Shown piece after piece: positions 9,235 through 19,785 of a stretch of DNA of 64,000 nucleotides. Within the stretch, counting starts at the first letter, position 1; the number at the start of each line of letters is the position of its first letter. Made by a program: the position numbers and the translations under genes. The DNA is from Shewanella hanedai. GTDB taxonomy: Bacteria > Pseudomonadota > Gammaproteobacteria > Enterobacterales > Shewanellaceae. The notes beneath the pieces are model-generated. The model was not told the origin of the DNA, made no database searches, and saw only the letters and a program-made list of their open reading frames with translations. The DNA lies in the NCBI RefSeq assembly GCF_007197645.1, contig NZ_VKGK01000001.1, positions 1 to 64,000 on the forward strand, in the 5' to 3' direction.

Positions 9235-10116
9235 CTATTTACGTATTCCTGTCAAGCGGCTCCACTCGTCTTTGTGAGCAGGCTCATCCATATCAAACCA
9301 TTGAGTATAGAACTCGGCAACTTCCAGTGCTTGCTCTTGCAAGAGGCCTGATAATGCCAGTAGACCGCCTGGTTTTACTTTCTCTGCAATAAGTGGGGCT
9401 AATTCTCTAAGTGGGCCTGCAAGTATGTTGGCAACTAAGATATCGGCTTTAAGATCGGCTGGTTGGTCTTCTGGAAGGTAGAGTGCGAGTTGATCTTCTA
9501 CGCCATTTCGCTCTGCGTTGGCTTTAGATGCATCGATAGCTTGGTAATCGATATCAATACCTGTCACTTTGGTTGCGCCAAGTTTCAGTGCGGCAACCGC
9601 TAAAATTCCTGATCCACAACCAAAATCGATCACTTCTTTATTGTCGAAGTTCAAACCGTCTAACCATTCAAGACACAATGCGGTGGTTGGGTGGGTACCA
9701 GTACCGAATGCAAGACCAGGATCGAGAATGATATTGACGGCAGTAGGGTCTGGGATTTCGCGCCAGCTTGGGCAGATCCATAAGCGATCGCCAAACTTAA
9801 TCGGGTGGAAGTTATCCATCCATTCGCGTTCCCAATCTTTATCTTCTACTTGCTCAATCTTATAGCTGAAATCATTGCCTAGGTATGGCAGTAACTTTAG
9901 CTCTTCTACGACTATGTTCAAATCACGATCGGCTTCGAATAGGGCGGTGAGAACAGTGTGGTTCCACAGTGGCGCTTCGCCCAAAGTCGGCTCATAAATT
10001 GGCGTGTCTTTACCATCTTCTAAGGTAATAGACAGTGATCCTACTTCCATCAGTAGATCGCTTAGCGTGTCGGCGTGTTCATTGTCGGTATCAATTTTTA
10101 ACTGGATCCAAGGCAT
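9235..10116 (-). CDS. prmA: Ribosomal protein L11 methyltransferase
   Basis: PrmA trimethylates ribosomal protein L11 using S-adenosylmethionine. The N-terminal L11-recognition domain is followed by a class I methyltransferase domain with [34 protein letters not shown] and [11 protein letters not shown], all PrmA hallmarks. The open frame extends 32 codons upstream, but E. coli PrmA starts MPWIQLK and the same sequence begins here at 10116, so that start is chosen (293 residues). The extra upstream codons look like read-through of the 5' region. Same strand as dusB-fis, about 150 bp ahead of dusB. Confidence 0.97.
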   Translation of the reverse strand: MPWIQLKIDTDNEHADTLSDLLMEVGSLSITLEDGKDTPIYEPTLGEAPLWNHTVLTALFEADRDLNIVVEELKLLPYLGNDFSYKIEQVEDKDWEREWMDNFHPIKFGDRLWICPSWREIPDPTAVNIILDPGLAFGTGTHPTTALCLEWLDGLNFDNKEVIDFGCGSGILAVAALKLGATKVTGIDIDYQAIDASKANAERNGVEDQLALYLPEDQPADLKADILVANILAGPLRELAPLIAEKVKPGGLLALSGLLQEQALEVAEFYTQWFDMDEPAHKDEWSRLTGIRK

Positions 10117-10339
10117 TGGGATCATCTCAAAGTAAGTGCTGCAATGTGTGTATTGTACCATGAGGCATTTAAAGAGTGAGACCAAATAAGGAGTAGGGTA
10201 ATAAATTTGCATTTTTTCTCGTATGAGCCTGAATGATAAAACAATAAGGCTATCAAGATATTGTTTTAAATCTTCTCGTAACCACTTGAATTACACTGGT
10301 TAATTGGTATTACCTTTGTTTTGTTGTGTATCAATTCTT

Positions 10340-10355
10340 TGTGACGAAGTTCAAA
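10340..10355. promoter_or_regulatory. Candidate CRP-type site between prmA and frdC
   Basis: TGTGA-CGAAGT-TCAAA matches the CRP consensus TGTGA-N6-TCACA at nine of ten conserved positions. It lies between divergent genes, about 385 bp upstream of frdC, and the MITE-like element separates it from frdC. CRP is known to control anaerobic respiratory genes in Shewanella. Whether this site serves frdC or prmA is open. Confidence 0.3.
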
Positions 10356-10444
10356 AAAACACCGCTTAGCGAGTGAGCTTTATCACGATTTATAGAGGGG
10401 GTTTATTTCAGGGGAGATCTTCTTGCTAAGGTGTTTGGATTGTA

Positions 10445-10711
10445 TATACCCAAGCTACCTCAAGATGCTCGTTTCAGAGCTCCCGTAGGATAGCTGAACA
10501 AGGCAGTGATTGAGGATAATGGTTATTCCCTTGTCGATATCACTAACGCAGTGCAGGGATTCTACGGGAACTCCCGAAGGGCATGGCGAGAAGCAACATT
10601 TTTCTGTGTTATGAAATATTGAATTAGAATAACTAGTCCTACAATTTCATACCTTGAACTCTGTCACTTCTCGACATGCTGAATCCTGCATCTTGAAGTT
10701 GTTTGGGTATA
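10445..10711. mobile_element. MITE-like 267-bp element with terminal inverted repeats
   Basis: The ends are imperfect 24-bp inverted repeats, both starting TATACCCAA and both ending CAAGATGC, with three mismatches between them. The interior has no reading frame. Diverged pieces of the same sequence occur at 32992-33072 and 55192-55262, so this is a dispersed family. GTA flanks both ends and may be a 3-bp target duplication, though that could be chance. The right end stops 28 bp before the frdC start. Confidence 0.7.
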
Positions 10712-10739
10712 GTAGCCAACATTAGACGTGATAATAAAA

Positions 10740-11465
10740 ATGACAATCAAAACCCTACTTCCTGCATCGAGTATTCCAGGCTTAGCTGGACACCCTTGGT
10801 CAGCAAGAGCCGATAAAATACAGAGTGCGACAGGATTATTACTGGGGTGTTTTTTATTGGCTCATCTGCATTTTGAATCGAGTATTTTACTTGGTAAAGA
10901 GGCTTTTTATCAGGTGGTACAGATTTTAGAGGGAGGGATGTTTAGCGAGTCTGGGCATGGTTTCCCTGTTCTTACACAGATTTTCTCTGTATTCATTCTC
11001 CTTGTCGTCATCCTGCATGCCGCAGTGGCATTGCGACGCTTTCCTGCTCAACTGGGCCAATGGCGCGCACTGCGACGCCATATGAATGGTATTAATCATA
11101 AAGATACTCATGCTTGGTTCTGGCAGCTGGTTACTGGTTTTATTTTATTCTTTTTAGCCCCTGTGCATATATTTACCATGATCACCAATCCGGAAATTGG
11201 GCCAAATCTCTCTGCTGAGCGAGTGTATCTAGACAATGCATGGTTACTCTATGCCCTTTTATTACCTGCGGTGGTTATCCACGCCATGATTGGCCTTTAT
11301 CGTGTGGCGATTAAATGGGGGCTCACTGCCAACCGTTCAGGTTTACGTAAAGTGGCTAAATTTATGATCATCTACTTACTCACCATTGGTATGTTGAGCT
11401 TGGTGTCATACCTCTTTATCGGCGCTGATTTAACGATTCCAGTTGAGCCATACATACCCCATTAA
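10740..11465 (+). CDS. frdC: Dihaem cytochrome b subunit of quinol:fumarate reductase
   Basis: A membrane anchor of about five transmembrane helices, 241 residues from ATG 10740 (an in-frame GTG lies 12 bp upstream at 10728). Histidines at residues 42/44, 93, 143 and 181 fall in membrane helices at the spacing of the four axial haem ligands of Wolinella succinogenes FrdC, which points to a dihaem type-B complex II. It would oxidise menaquinol and pass electrons to FrdB and FrdA. It heads an frdCAB operon. Its 5' region is formed by the right end of a MITE-like element. Confidence 0.92.
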   Translation: MTIKTLLPASSIPGLAGHPWSARADKIQSATGLLLGCFLLAHLHFESSILLGKEAFYQVVQILEGGMFSESGHGFPVLTQIFSVFILLVVILHAAVALRRFPAQLGQWRALRRHMNGINHKDTHAWFWQLVTGFILFFLAPVHIFTMITNPEIGPNLSAERVYLDNAWLLYALLLPAVVIHAMIGLYRVAIKWGLTANRSGLRKVAKFMIIYLLTIGMLSLVSYLFIGADLTIPVEPYIPH

Positions 11466-11581
11466 ATGTCTTCGCTATTGATTAATAAAAATAATAAAGA
11501 CCTGAAATTTATGTCCCGGCACTTGAAAGTGCGGGGCGTAGAGGCCGTTAGCGTCTATTTTGGGTTTATAAAGGAGCAAGT

Positions 11582-13582
11582 GTGAAACTGATATATACGG
11601 ATTCTTTGGTGGTCGGTGCGGGATTGGCAGGCCTCAGAGTGGCTATCGCGTCGAAAGAGCGTGGATTAGATACAGTAGTGCTGTCACTTATCCCAGCTAA
11701 GCGTTCGCACTCTGCAGCAGCTCAAGGCGGCATGCAGGCGAGCTTAGGCAATACCGTTAAGGGGATGGGGGATGATGAAGATATCCATTTTCAAGATACG
11801 GTTAAAGGCTCGGATTGGGGCTGCGATCAAGAGATCGCACGCATGTTTGCTCATTGCGCGCCAAAAGCGGTACGCGAGCTCACTAACTGGGGCGTACCTT
11901 GGACTCGCGTGACTAAGGGGCCGCGTCAGGTCGTGGTTAATGCCGAAAAAGTCACCATCGAAGAAGCCGAAGAAGCCCATGGCCTTATCAATGCACGCGA
12001 TTTTGGTGGCACCAAAAAATGGCGAACCTGCTATACCGCCGACGGGACGGGTCACTCTCTTCTATACGCCGTCGACAATAAAGCCATCTCGTTAGGGATC
12101 CCAGTGCATGAACGTGTCGAAGCACTTTCATTAATCCACGATGGCAAGCGTTGCCAAGGTGTGGTTGCTCGTTGTCTGATAACGGGTGAGTTGAGGGCTT
12201 ATATCGCCAAGTCGACCACCATCGCCACAGGAGGATATGGGCGTATTTATGAGGTCTCTACCAATGCCATTATCTGTGAGGGAATAGGCCAAGCATTGGC
12301 ACTGGAAACCGGTGTGGCTAAGCTCGGTAATATGGAAGCGGTGCAGTTTCATCCGACTGCCATTGTGCCCGTGGGCATTTTGACTACAGAGGGCTGCCGT
12401 GGTGATGGCGGCCTGCTTAGAGATAAAGATGGCCATCGTTTTATGCCAGATTATGAGCCGGAAAAGAAAGAGCTAGCCTCCCGTGATGTGGTGTCACGCC
12501 GAATGACTGAGCATATGCGTAAAGGCAAAGGTGTTGATAGCCCTTACGGTCCGCATCTATGGCTGGATATTACGCTGTTGGGCCGTAAGCATGTGGAGAC
12601 CAACCTGCGTGAAGTTAAAGAGATTTGTGAGAGCTTTTTAGGTATAGACCCTGCTAAAGATTGGATCCCCGTTCGTCCGACACAGCATTATTCTATGGGT
12701 GGCATACGCACCGATAAAACCGGACAGAATCCACAACTAAAAGGCTTGTTTAGCGTAGGTGAAGCGGCCTGTTGGGACATGCACGGGTTCAATCGATTAG
12801 GTGGTAACTCATTGGCCGAAACTGTGGTTGGTGGAATGATTATTGGCAAGTATGTGGCCGATTTCTGTGAGGAAAACAGCTTAGAAGTTAACACGGGCTT
12901 GATTGAGTCTTTTGTCGAGAAAGTGCGTGGTGAAATAGACGAGCTCATTGAGGGCGAGGGCAGCGAAAATCCCTTCGTATTAAGAAAAGAGATGGAACGG
13001 ATCATGATGGCTTATGTGGGGATTTTCCGTAATGGCCCCGAGCTGGAAAAGGCCGTGTCTGAGCTACAAGCGTTACTCAAGCGTGCTAAATCTTTAGGGC
13101 TTAAATGTAAGAAACGCCATGCCAATCCTGAACTCGTCGAAGCGTTAAGGGTGAAGCGTATGCTTAAAGTGGCACTCACTGTCGCATGTGGCGCAGCCGC
13201 TCGTACAGAGAGCCGTGGTGCGCACGCTAGAGAAGATTTTCCCCAGCGTAATGATAAAGAGTGGCTCAACCGTACCTTAGCCAGTTGGCCAGATGAAAAC
13301 TCGCTTTCACCTGAGTTGAGCTATGAGCAGCTTGATGTGATGAAGATGGAGTTGCCTCCAGGATACCGTGGTTATGGTATTAATAATGCGATAGCGCATC
13401 CTGATACTGATAAGCGTGAACATGAGATCACACAAATATTAAGTCAGCTTGGTGATGATGCAGACAGACATCAACGCCAGCATGCTTTGATGCCATTTAA
13501 CGTCCCAGAATCATTAATGGCTAAAAATGAACGGTTAAATAGAACAGTGAGCAACGAAATGCCAGTTGGAGAACAAGGATGA
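11582..13582 (+). CDS. frdA: Fumarate reductase flavoprotein subunit
   Basis: 666 residues, starting at GTG 11582 behind a good AAGGAG. The N-terminal Rossmann segment ([15 protein letters not shown]) is followed by [17 protein letters not shown], where His43 is the expected covalent FAD attachment. Substrate-site motifs [21 protein letters not shown] and the C-terminal flavin loop [13 protein letters not shown] are intact. No signal peptide is present, so the catalytic site is cytoplasmic, unlike the periplasmic flavocytochrome fumarate reductase of Shewanella. A 116-bp gap separates it from frdC, and it overlaps frdB by 4 bp. The sequence cannot decide between fumarate reductase and succinate dehydrogenase direction in vivo. 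Confidence 0.95.
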   Translation: MKLIYTDSLVVGAGLAGLRVAIASKERGLDTVVLSLIPAKRSHSAAAQGGMQASLGNTVKGMGDDEDIHFQDTVKGSDWGCDQEIARMFAHCAPKAVRELTNWGVPWTRVTKGPRQVVVNAEKVTIEEAEEAHGLINARDFGGTKKWRTCYTADGTGHSLLYAVDNKAISLGIPVHERVEALSLIHDGKRCQGVVARCLITGELRAYIAKSTTIATGGYGRIYEVSTNAIICEGIGQALALETGVAKLGNMEAVQFHPTAIVPVGILTTEGCRGDGGLLRDKDGHRFMPDYEPEKKELASRDVVSRRMTEHMRKGKGVDSPYGPHLWLDITLLGRKHVETNLREVKEICESFLGIDPAKDWIPVRPTQHYSMGGIRTDKTGQNPQLKGLFSVGEAACWDMHGFNRLGGNSLAETVVGGMIIGKYVADFCEENSLEVNTGLIESFVEKVRGEIDELIEGEGSENPFVLRKEMERIMMAYVGIFRNGPELEKAVSELQALLKRAKSLGLKCKKRHANPELVEALRVKRMLKVALTVACGAAARTESRGAHAREDFPQRNDKEWLNRTLASWPDENSLSPELSYEQLDVMKMELPPGYRGYGINNAIAHPDTDKREHEITQILSQLGDDADRHQRQHALMPFNVPESLMAKNERLNRTVSNEMPVGEQG

Positions 13583-14313
13583 TGAGTCAAGGTCGCACAT
13601 TAACGTTTAATATCTTTCGTTATGATCCGCAACAGAGCGGCGACAAGCCTAAGATGGTTAAGTATCAGATTGAAGAGACACCTGGAATGTCGGTGTTTAT
13701 TGCGCTCAATCAATTGCGTGAACAACAAGATAGCTCGCTGCAGTTTGATTTTGTCTGCCGTGCTGGGATCTGTGGCAGTTGCGCCATGGTGATCAATGGC
13801 TTTCCAACCTTGGCGTGTCGCACATTGACCAGTAAATATCCTAAAGGTGAGATCACCTTGATGCCATTGCCCGGCTTTGAGTTGATTGGCGATCTGTCAG
13901 TGAACACGGGTAAGTTTATGCGTGAACTTGCTGAGCGGTTAAAGCTCTGGCTGCACCCGAATCTGGATGATGTGGATGTGCACCGTCTCGAAGCACCCAT
14001 GGCACCGGAAGAGGCCGCTAAGCTCTATGAACTCGAGCGTTGTGTAGAATGCGGCGTGTGTGTGTCAGCGTGTGCGACTAAGCAGATGCGCGAGACCTTT
14101 GTAGGCGCTGTCGGTATGATGAAGCTGGCTCGTTTTGAGCTTGATAGTCGAGATCAGCGAGGTGTGGAGGATTTCTATCATGTTATTGGTAATCAAGATG
14201 GCGTATTTGGCTGCATGACCTTATTGGGTTGCCAAGATAACTGCCCTAAAGATCTGCCTCACATGCAACAAATCGCGTATCTACGCCGCAAGATGGCCGT
14301 TGCGCTGGTTTAA
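13579..14313 (+). CDS. frdB: Fumarate reductase iron-sulfur subunit
   Basis: 244 residues. The N-terminal ferredoxin domain has the [2Fe-2S] cysteines in [21 protein letters not shown]. The C-terminal domain has [11 protein letters not shown] and [16 protein letters not shown] for the [4Fe-4S] and [3Fe-4S] clusters. It carries electrons from the FrdC haems to FrdA. The start overlaps the frdA stop (ATGA), indicating translational coupling, and a strong terminator follows the gene. Confidence 0.96.
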   Translation: MMSQGRTLTFNIFRYDPQQSGDKPKMVKYQIEETPGMSVFIALNQLREQQDSSLQFDFVCRAGICGSCAMVINGFPTLACRTLTSKYPKGEITLMPLPGFELIGDLSVNTGKFMRELAERLKLWLHPNLDDVDVHRLEAPMAPEEAAKLYELERCVECGVCVSACATKQMRETFVGAVGMMKLARFELDSRDQRGVEDFYHVIGNQDGVFGCMTLLGCQDNCPKDLPHMQQIAYLRRKMAVALV

Positions 14314-14333
14314 TGAGCATGTCGTGTGAGATA

Positions 14334-14365
14334 GAAAGCCTGCTTTAATCGCAGGCTTTCTTTTT
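14334..14365 (+). terminator. Rho-independent terminator of frdCAB
   Basis: A perfect 10-bp stem, GAAAGCCTGC / GCAGGCTTTC, with a 7-nt loop is followed by TTTTT, 20 bp past the frdB stop. Confidence 0.92.
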
Positions 14366-14414
14366 GGGCTAAGAGCCCATAGCATGGCTGTTAATTGATT
14401 CTTAGGTTTACAAT

Positions 14415-15329
14415 ATGCAGATAAATGATCTCAAACTTTTCGTTCGAGTCGCTGATTGCGGCAGTATTACCGCGGCTGCGACGGAATTGGACATCTCATC
14501 AGCGTCAGCCAGTGCGTCACTAAAACGCTTAGAGAAGCAGCTTGAGACGAGTCTATTTATCCGCAGTACTCGCAGCCTGAGACTCACTGACACCGGTGAG
14601 CGTTACCTTATTCATTGCCGCAAAGCGCTTACTGACTTGGCGCTAGGTCAGCAGGCCATTGATGATGTGAAGGAGAAAATCTCTGGGGTTGTTAAGCTTG
14701 CCCTGCCGTCGGATGTGGGACGAAATGTGTTACTTCCTTGGCTGGATAGTTTTATGGATGAGTATCCAGAGTTAAAGCTAAGGTTACATATTGGTGATAC
14801 TTTATCGGACTTTTATCACGACAAGATAGATGTCGCCCTGCGCTCTGGAACCCCAAAAGACTCTTCGTTAGTCGCTTTTAAAGTTTGCTCTGCTAAACGT
14901 GTGCTGTGTGCGTCTCCTGAATATATCGCAAGGCGAGGAAGGGTTGAGTCAATCGAACAACTTGCTGAACATGATTGTCTTTTCTTTATGTTAGATGAGC
15001 GTACTCATGACCTGTGGAGTTTTACTCACAATGGGCGTGAACTCAAAGCGAGAGTGACAGGTAAACGAAGCTGTAATGATGCTGATATTGCGCGCCGTTG
15101 GGCTGTTGCTGGCAAGGGAGTTGTCTATAAATCTTCATTGGACTTAGGTGAAGATATCATCAGTGGCAGGCTGATACCCATGTTGACCGATCATGAGGGA
15201 GAGTCGGCTGATCTCTATTTAGTGTGCCCAGGAAGAGAGCATGTTACCCCTGTCATCTTGCTTTTAAGGGATATGTTGAGGGAGAGATGTGAGCTAAAGC
15301 TAAAGGAAGTATCAAAGGCTCTTGGTTAA
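14415..15329 (+). CDS. LysR-family transcriptional regulator
   Basis: 304 residues. An N-terminal winged helix-turn-helix (LKLFVRVADCGSITAAATEL, then the recognition helix around SASASLKRLEKQL) is followed by LysR linker landmarks (LFIRSTRSLRLTDTGERYL) and a substrate-binding domain of periplasmic-binding fold. The sub-family resembles the CrgA/AaeR-like regulators of short operons. It sits alone after the frd terminator and is not divergent from any gene, so no target or effector can be proposed. Confidence 0.9.
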   Translation: MQINDLKLFVRVADCGSITAAATELDISSASASASLKRLEKQLETSLFIRSTRSLRLTDTGERYLIHCRKALTDLALGQQAIDDVKEKISGVVKLALPSDVGRNVLLPWLDSFMDEYPELKLRLHIGDTLSDFYHDKIDVALRSGTPKDSSLVAFKVCSAKRVLCASPEYIARRGRVESIEQLAEHDCLFFMLDERTHDLWSFTHNGRELKARVTGKRSCNDADIARRWAVAGKGVVYKSSLDLGEDIISGRLIPMLTDHEGESADLYLVCPGREHVTPVILLLRDMLRERCELKLKEVSKALG

Positions 15330-15417
15330 TTCCAATAGGGCTTTATTACAAGCTGTCCTGACATAACGAAGTTCTTATACCGTCCTTGGTAAAACTTCAT
15401 AAGTGTTCTAGACACAA

Positions 15418-15445
15418 AAAAGCCGCAACGAGTGCGGCTTTTCTT
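15418..15445. terminator. Bidirectional terminator between the LysR gene and rho
   Basis: A stem AAAAGCCGCA / TGCGGCTTTT with an ACGAG loop has A- and T-rich flanks on both sides, so it can end both the plus-strand LysR transcript and the minus-strand rho transcript. Confidence 0.85.
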
Positions 15446-15454
15446 TATGCTTTG

Positions 15455-15503
15455 CTAGAACCTAGAACCTAGAACCTAGAACCTAGAACCTAGAACCTAG
15501 AAC
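15455..15503. repeat. Heptanucleotide tandem array, 7 units of CTAGAAC
   Basis: Seven perfect copies lie immediately after the rho stop codon and before the shared terminator. A second array with the same unit (11 copies) lies at 56144-56220. Perfect short tandem repeats of this kind are prone to slippage. Confidence 0.97.
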
Positions 15504-15506
15504 CTA

Positions 15507-16772
15507 TTAGCTCTTAGCGCGTTTCATCGCGGTGAAGAACTCTTCGTTAGTCTTGGTCATTGCCAATTTGTCGATAAGGAATTCCATACCTGTGACTTCA
15601 TCCATTGGGTGTAAGATTTTACGCAAAATCCACATTTTCTGAAGTTCATCTGGTGTTGTAAGCTTCTCTTCGCGACGAGTACCAGAGCGGTTAAAGTCGA
15701 TAGCAGGGAAGACACGCTTTTCAGCGGCTTTACGAGAAAGGTGTAACTCTTGGTTACCTGTACCTTTAAACTCTTCGTAGATGACTTCATCCATTTTTGA
15801 GCCTGTATCAACCAGTGCAGTAGCGATAATCGTTAAACTTCCGCCGTGCTCGATGTTACGAGCTGCACCGAAGAAACGCTTAGGACGGTGTAGTGCGTTA
15901 GCATCAACACCACCAGTAAGTACTTTACCAGATGACGGGATAACGGTGTTGTAAGCACGTGCTAGACGTGTGATTGAGTCGAGTAAGATAACAACATCTT
16001 TCTTGTGCTCTACAAGACGCTTAGCTTTTTCGATAACCATTTCGGCTACTTGTACGTGACGGCTTGCTGGCTCATCGAAGGTAGAAGCAATAACTTCACC
16101 TTTAACCATTCGTTGCATTTCGGTCACTTCTTCTGGGCGCTCATCGATAAGCAGAACCATCAACACAACATCTGGGTTGTTGTAGGCGATGCTTTGGGCG
16201 ATGTTTTGCAGTAATAGTGTTTTACCCGCTTTAGGCGGTGCAACAATCAAACCACGCTGACCTTTACCAATTGGTGAGCATAGGTCGAGAATTCGTGAAG
16301 TAATATCTTCAGTCGAACCATTACCACGTTCCATTCTCATGCGTTCTTCAGCATGGAGTGGGGTAAGGTTTTCGAATAAGATTTTTGTGCGGGAGTTTTC
16401 TGGCTTGTCAAAGTTGACTTCAGATACTTTCAAAAGAGCGAAATAACGTTCGCCCTCTTTAGGTGGTCTAATTTTACCAAAAACGGAATCACCTGTTCGT
16501 AAGCTGAAGCGACGGATCTGGCTTGGAGAGACATAAATGTCATCTGGACCAGCTAGGTAAGAGGCGTCACCACTACGAAGGAAACCGAAACCATCCTGCA
16601 GAATTTCTAAGACACCACCACCGAAAATATCTTCACCGCTTTTGGCGTGGGCTTTAAGGATTGAAAATATAATGTCCTGTTTACGTGCTCGAGCAGGGTT
16701 CTCAACGTTCATTTCTTGAGCAAGTAAAACTAAGTCTGAAATCGGTGTGTCTTTTAGTTCTGATAAATTCAT
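15507..16772 (-). CDS. rho: Transcription termination factor Rho
   Basis: 421 residues, near the usual 419. It has the N-terminal Rho helix domain, the cold-shock-like RNA-binding domain ([21 protein letters not shown]), Walker [11 protein letters not shown], Walker [17 protein letters not shown], and the Q- and R-loops around [26 protein letters not shown]. Hexameric RNA helicase for factor-dependent termination. Monocistronic on the minus strand, between trxA and a bidirectional terminator. Confidence 0.99.
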   Translation of the reverse strand: MNLSELKDTPISDLVLLAQEMNVENPARARKQDIIFSILKAHAKSGEDIFGGGVLEILQDGFGFLRSGDASYLAGPDDIYVSPSQIRRFSLRTGDSVFGKIRPPKEGERYFALLKVSEVNFDKPENSRTKILFENLTPLHAEERMRMERGNGSTEDITSRILDLCSPIGKGQRGLIVAPPKAGKTLLLQNIAQSIAYNNPDVVLMVLLIDERPEEVTEMQRMVKGEVIASTFDEPASRHVQVAEMVIEKAKRLVEHKKDVVILLDSITRLARAYNTVIPSSGKVLTGGVDANALHRPKRFFGAARNIEHGGSLTIIATALVDTGSKMDEVIYEEFKGTGNQELHLSRKAAEKRVFPAIDFNRSGTRREEKLTTPDELQKMWILRKILHPMDEVTGMEFLIDKLAMTKTNEEFFTAMKRAKS

Positions 16773-17029
16773 CTTGGAGGGTCTTTTTATGCGAGATAAG
16801 GCTATTTAGATTCAATTGTCATAAAACGATGGGATATTGAACGAATAGCGAGATGTGGTTAATTAGAAATAGGTCTGGTTATTAAAGTAGCACTATAGTG
16901 GCTGTGCGTCTAGGTTTTTAGCTAAAGCCGACACAATTTATTGAATAAGATGTGTCGGCGGTCACTTTCATATACTGAACTTGGATCCGCGGGCTATATT
17001 TCTAGATCGCAGAACCAATAAATAGCGTA

Positions 17030-17356
17030 TTAAAGTTGAGCGTCGATAAACTCTTTAAGCTGAGTTTTAGAAAGAGCACCGACTTTAGTGCTGGCAAGCT
17101 CACCATTTTTGAATATAAGTAACGTCGGGATCCCACGAACACCATATTTAGCTGGTGAAATACTGTTACTGTCGACATTCATTTTAGCGATAGTCACTTT
17201 GCCTGCATACTCTTCAGCAACGTCATCTAAGATAGGTGCAATCATTTTACATGGTCCGCACCACTCAGCCCAAAAGTCGACGACTACAGGTAGTGTTGAG
17301 TTGATTACGTCATTTTCGAAGCTGTCGTCACTTAAATGTACTATTTTGTCGCTCAT
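17030..17356 (-). CDS. trxA: Thioredoxin 1
   Basis: 108 residues, the standard length, with the active site [10 protein letters not shown] near residues 29-38 and the conserved cis-proline segment [13 protein letters not shown]. Cytoplasmic disulfide reductase. The start has GGAG six bases upstream. It lies between rho and the divergent rhlB, the same neighbourhood as in E. coli. Confidence 0.99.
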   Translation of the reverse strand: MSDKIVHLSDDSFENDVINSTLPVVVDFWAEWCGPCKMIAPILDDVAEEYAGKVTIAKMNVDSNSISPAKYGVRGIPTLLIFKNGELASTKVGALSKTQLKEFIDAQL

Positions 17357-17531
17357 GATGTTCTCCAGTTAGGTTGCCATTGCTGGTTTGTTAATGGCTT
17401 AACCTGTATATTGGGACTGAAAAATAACTTTTCAAGGCATAATTTTTCGCCTTTAAAGCTAGTTTTTATTATTAGTCGCTATTTCAAACGATTGAGTTTC
17501 TTATTGCAACCCTAACTGGTATGCTGCCGCT

Positions 17532-18851
17532 ATGAGCGAAACACATTTATCAAATCAAAAGTTTGCCGACTTTTCTCTTAATGAAGGGATAAAAACAGCA
17601 CTAAACGAGAGCGGTTTTGAATTTTGTACGCCTATTCAAGCCCTATCTTTACCTATTCTATTACAGAAAAAAGATATTGCTGGCCAAGCCCAAACGGGAA
17701 CAGGGAAAACATTAGCTTTTCTTGTGGCGACTTTTGAGCATCTTCTTTCTACTCCAGTTCCTGAAGGACGTCAGATTAATCAGCCTAGAGCGATGATTAT
17801 GGCGCCTACTCGTGAATTGGCTATCCAAATCGCAAAAGATGCAACTTTACTCGCAAAACACACAGGCCTAAAAGTCGGTATTGTTTATGGCGGTGAAAGT
17901 TATGATGTTCAGCGCAAAGTGCTGGATAAAGGTATCGATATTCTCATCGGTACCACGGGTCGTATTATCGATTACGTACGTCAAGGCATCATCAATTTAA
18001 GTGCTATTCAAGCTGTTGTGTTAGATGAAGCCGATCGTATGTTCGATCTTGGTTTTATTAAAGATATCCGCTTCCTCTTTAGACGTATGCCAGACGCTAA
18101 ATCGCGTTTGAATATGTTGTTTTCTGCGACTTTATCAATGAAAGTGCAGGAATTGGCTTACGATCACATGAACGAGCCAGAGAAAGTCGTTATCGCGCCT
18201 AACGAAAAAACCTCTAAAAATATCAGAGAAGAGATCTTCTATCCATCCACCGAAGATAAGATGAAGTTGTTGCTGTCGTTGCTAGAGGAAGATTGGCCAG
18301 AAAAGGCGATCATATTCTCAAATACTAAGCACAGCTGTGAAAATGTCTGGTCTTGGTTATCGGGTGACGGTCACCGTGTTGGTTTGCTAACAGGTGATGT
18401 ACCGCAAAAGAAACGTATTCGTATTCTTGAGCAGTTTACTACAGGTGAATTAGACATCTTAGTGGCTACCGATGTGGCTGCACGTGGTTTGCATATCTCA
18501 GATGTGTCTCACGTGTATAACTATGACCTACCTGATGACTGTGAAGATTACGTTCACCGTATCGGCCGTACAGGTCGTGCTGGTAAAAAAGGTGTATCGG
18601 TCAGTTTTGCCTGTGAAGAGTATGCACTCAACCTACCTGCAATTGAGGAGTATATTACTCACTCGATTCCTGTAGTTAACTATGACAGTGAAGCCTTGTT
18701 GGAAGATATTCCAGCGCCTATTCGCATCCATAGAAAGCATAACACTCGTCCACAAGGGCGCTCAGGTTCAGGACGTCCACAAAGTGGAAATCGAAGTGGT
18801 AATCGTAATAACGCTCCGCGTCGTCACGACACAACCCGTAGACACTCTTAG
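17532..18851 (+). CDS. rhlB: ATP-dependent RNA helicase RhlB
   Basis: 439 residues of a DEAD-box helicase. Motifs in order: Q-motif ([13 protein letters not shown]), [52 protein letters not shown] and [13 protein letters not shown]. The DEAD box and family-wide segments fit RhlB, the RNA degradosome helicase. The C-terminal tail (after about residue 395) is rich in Arg, Gly, Ser and Asn, a basic low-complexity RNA-binding tail. Adjacent to the Ppx/GppA gene with an 11-bp gap, as in enteric rhlB-gppA. Confidence 0.97.
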   Translation: MSETHLSNQKFADFSLNEGIKTALNESGFEFCTPIQALSLPILLQKKDIAGQAQTGTGKTLAFLVATFEHLLSTPVPEGRQINQPRAMIMAPTRELAIQIAKDATLLAKHTGLKVGIVYGGESYDVQRKVLDKGIDILIGTTGRIIDYVRQGIINLSAIQAVVLDEADRMFDLGFIKDIRFLFRRMPDAKSRLNMLFSATLSMKVQELAYDHMNEPEKVVIAPNEKTSKNIREEIFYPSTEDKMKLLLSLLEEDWPEKAIIFSNTKHSCENVWSWLSGDGHRVGLLTGDVPQKKRIRILEQFTTGELDILVATDVAARGLHISDVSHVYNYDLPDDCEDYVHRIGRTGRAGKKGVSVSFACEEYALNLPAIEEYITHSIPVVNYDSEALLEDIPAPIRIHRKHNTRPQGRSGSGRPQSGNRSGNRNNAPRRHDTTRRHS

Positions 18852-18861
18852 AGCATAATTG

Positions 18862-19785
18862 ATGTCGACAGCTCGCTATGCTGCTATTACGTTAGGTTCA
18901 AATAGCTTTAATATGCTGGTCGCTGAAACCTCGGCAGGCCAGCCAAAAGTTATTGCTAAATACAAACGTAAAGTACGTCTTGCCGAAGGGATCCAAACTG
19001 ATGGGTCCCTAAGCGAAGAGGTGATATTACGTGGTCTCGACTGCTTAGCCATGTTTAGTGATATGCTCGATAAAGAGTCTGTGTCAGCAGGTAATATTGC
19101 GATTATTGCCACTGCAACGCTTAGAAATATAGCTAATTCTGATGATTTTTGCCGACGTGCACTCCCCATTATAGATCACCCCATAGACATCATTTCAGGT
19201 ATGCGTGAAGCTGAACTTATCTATCAAGGCATGGTTGCTACTACAGAGGGAGAGGGGCGACGCTTAGTTATCGATATTGGCGGTGCGAGTACCGAATTTA
19301 TTATCGGTGATGGTGATAAAGTCTTACTTAAAACCAGTTTAGCGGTTGGTTGTGTCACCTTTAACGACAAATTCTTTAGCTCTTTTCCTTTTCAGCAGTT
19401 AGATTTTGATGAAGCAAAAGCGGAAGTCAAAGCTGTGCTTGGTGATTATCTGAGCGAACTTAAATTGTTAGGTTGGCATTGTGTTGTAGGCGCCTCGGGC
19501 AGCGTACAATCAGTGGTTGAGTTACTCAATCACAGAAAGCAGTCAGCGACAATCACCTTGGATGTGCTTCTTACACTTCAACAAGAGGTGTTATCCCAAG
19601 CAGATCCTTCAATGTTAGCCATCTCAGGTCTTCATTTGGAAAGAGCGCCCACTTTTGCTGCTGGCGTTTCGATTCTACTGGCTCTGTTTGAATTACTGGA
19701 TATTAAGAGTTTGAATTTATCCGGTGGAGCGCTCAGAGAAGGTGTGCTACAGATGTTATCTCAACAGCAATTAGACAATCTCTGA
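18862..19785 (+). CDS. gppA: Ppx/GppA-family phosphatase
   Basis: 307 residues from ATG 18862 (a TTG directly before it is also in frame). The actin-like ASKHA fold is marked by ITLGSNSFNMLVAE near the N-terminus and VIDIGGASTEFIIGDG near residue 136, the two phosphate-binding motifs. The family hydrolyses pppGpp or polyphosphate ends. E. coli GppA is about 490 residues. This protein stops after the catalytic domain and lacks the C-terminal HD-like domain, so activity as a true GppA is uncertain. Probably co-transcribed with rhlB. Confidence 0.85.
   Translation: MSTARYAAITLGSNSFNMLVAETSAGQPKVIAKYKRKVRLAEGIQTDGSLSEEVILRGLDCLAMFSDMLDKESVSAGNIAIIATATLRNIANSDDFCRRALPIIDHPIDIISGMREAELIYQGMVATTEGEGRRLVIDIGGASTEFIIGDGDKVLLKTSLAVGCVTFNDKFFSSFPFQQLDFDEAKAEVKAVLGDYLSELKLLGWHCVVGASGSVQSVVELLNHRKQSATITLDVLLTLQQEVLSQADPSMLAISGLHLERAPTFAAGVSILLALFELLDIKSLNLSGGALREGVLQMLSQQQLDNL

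Noticed and set aside
15455-15503. Regular short array that might be read as a CRISPR
   Set aside because: The unit is only 7 bp with no spacers and no cas genes nearby. It is a simple tandem repeat. The same holds for 56144-56220 and 34662-34709.
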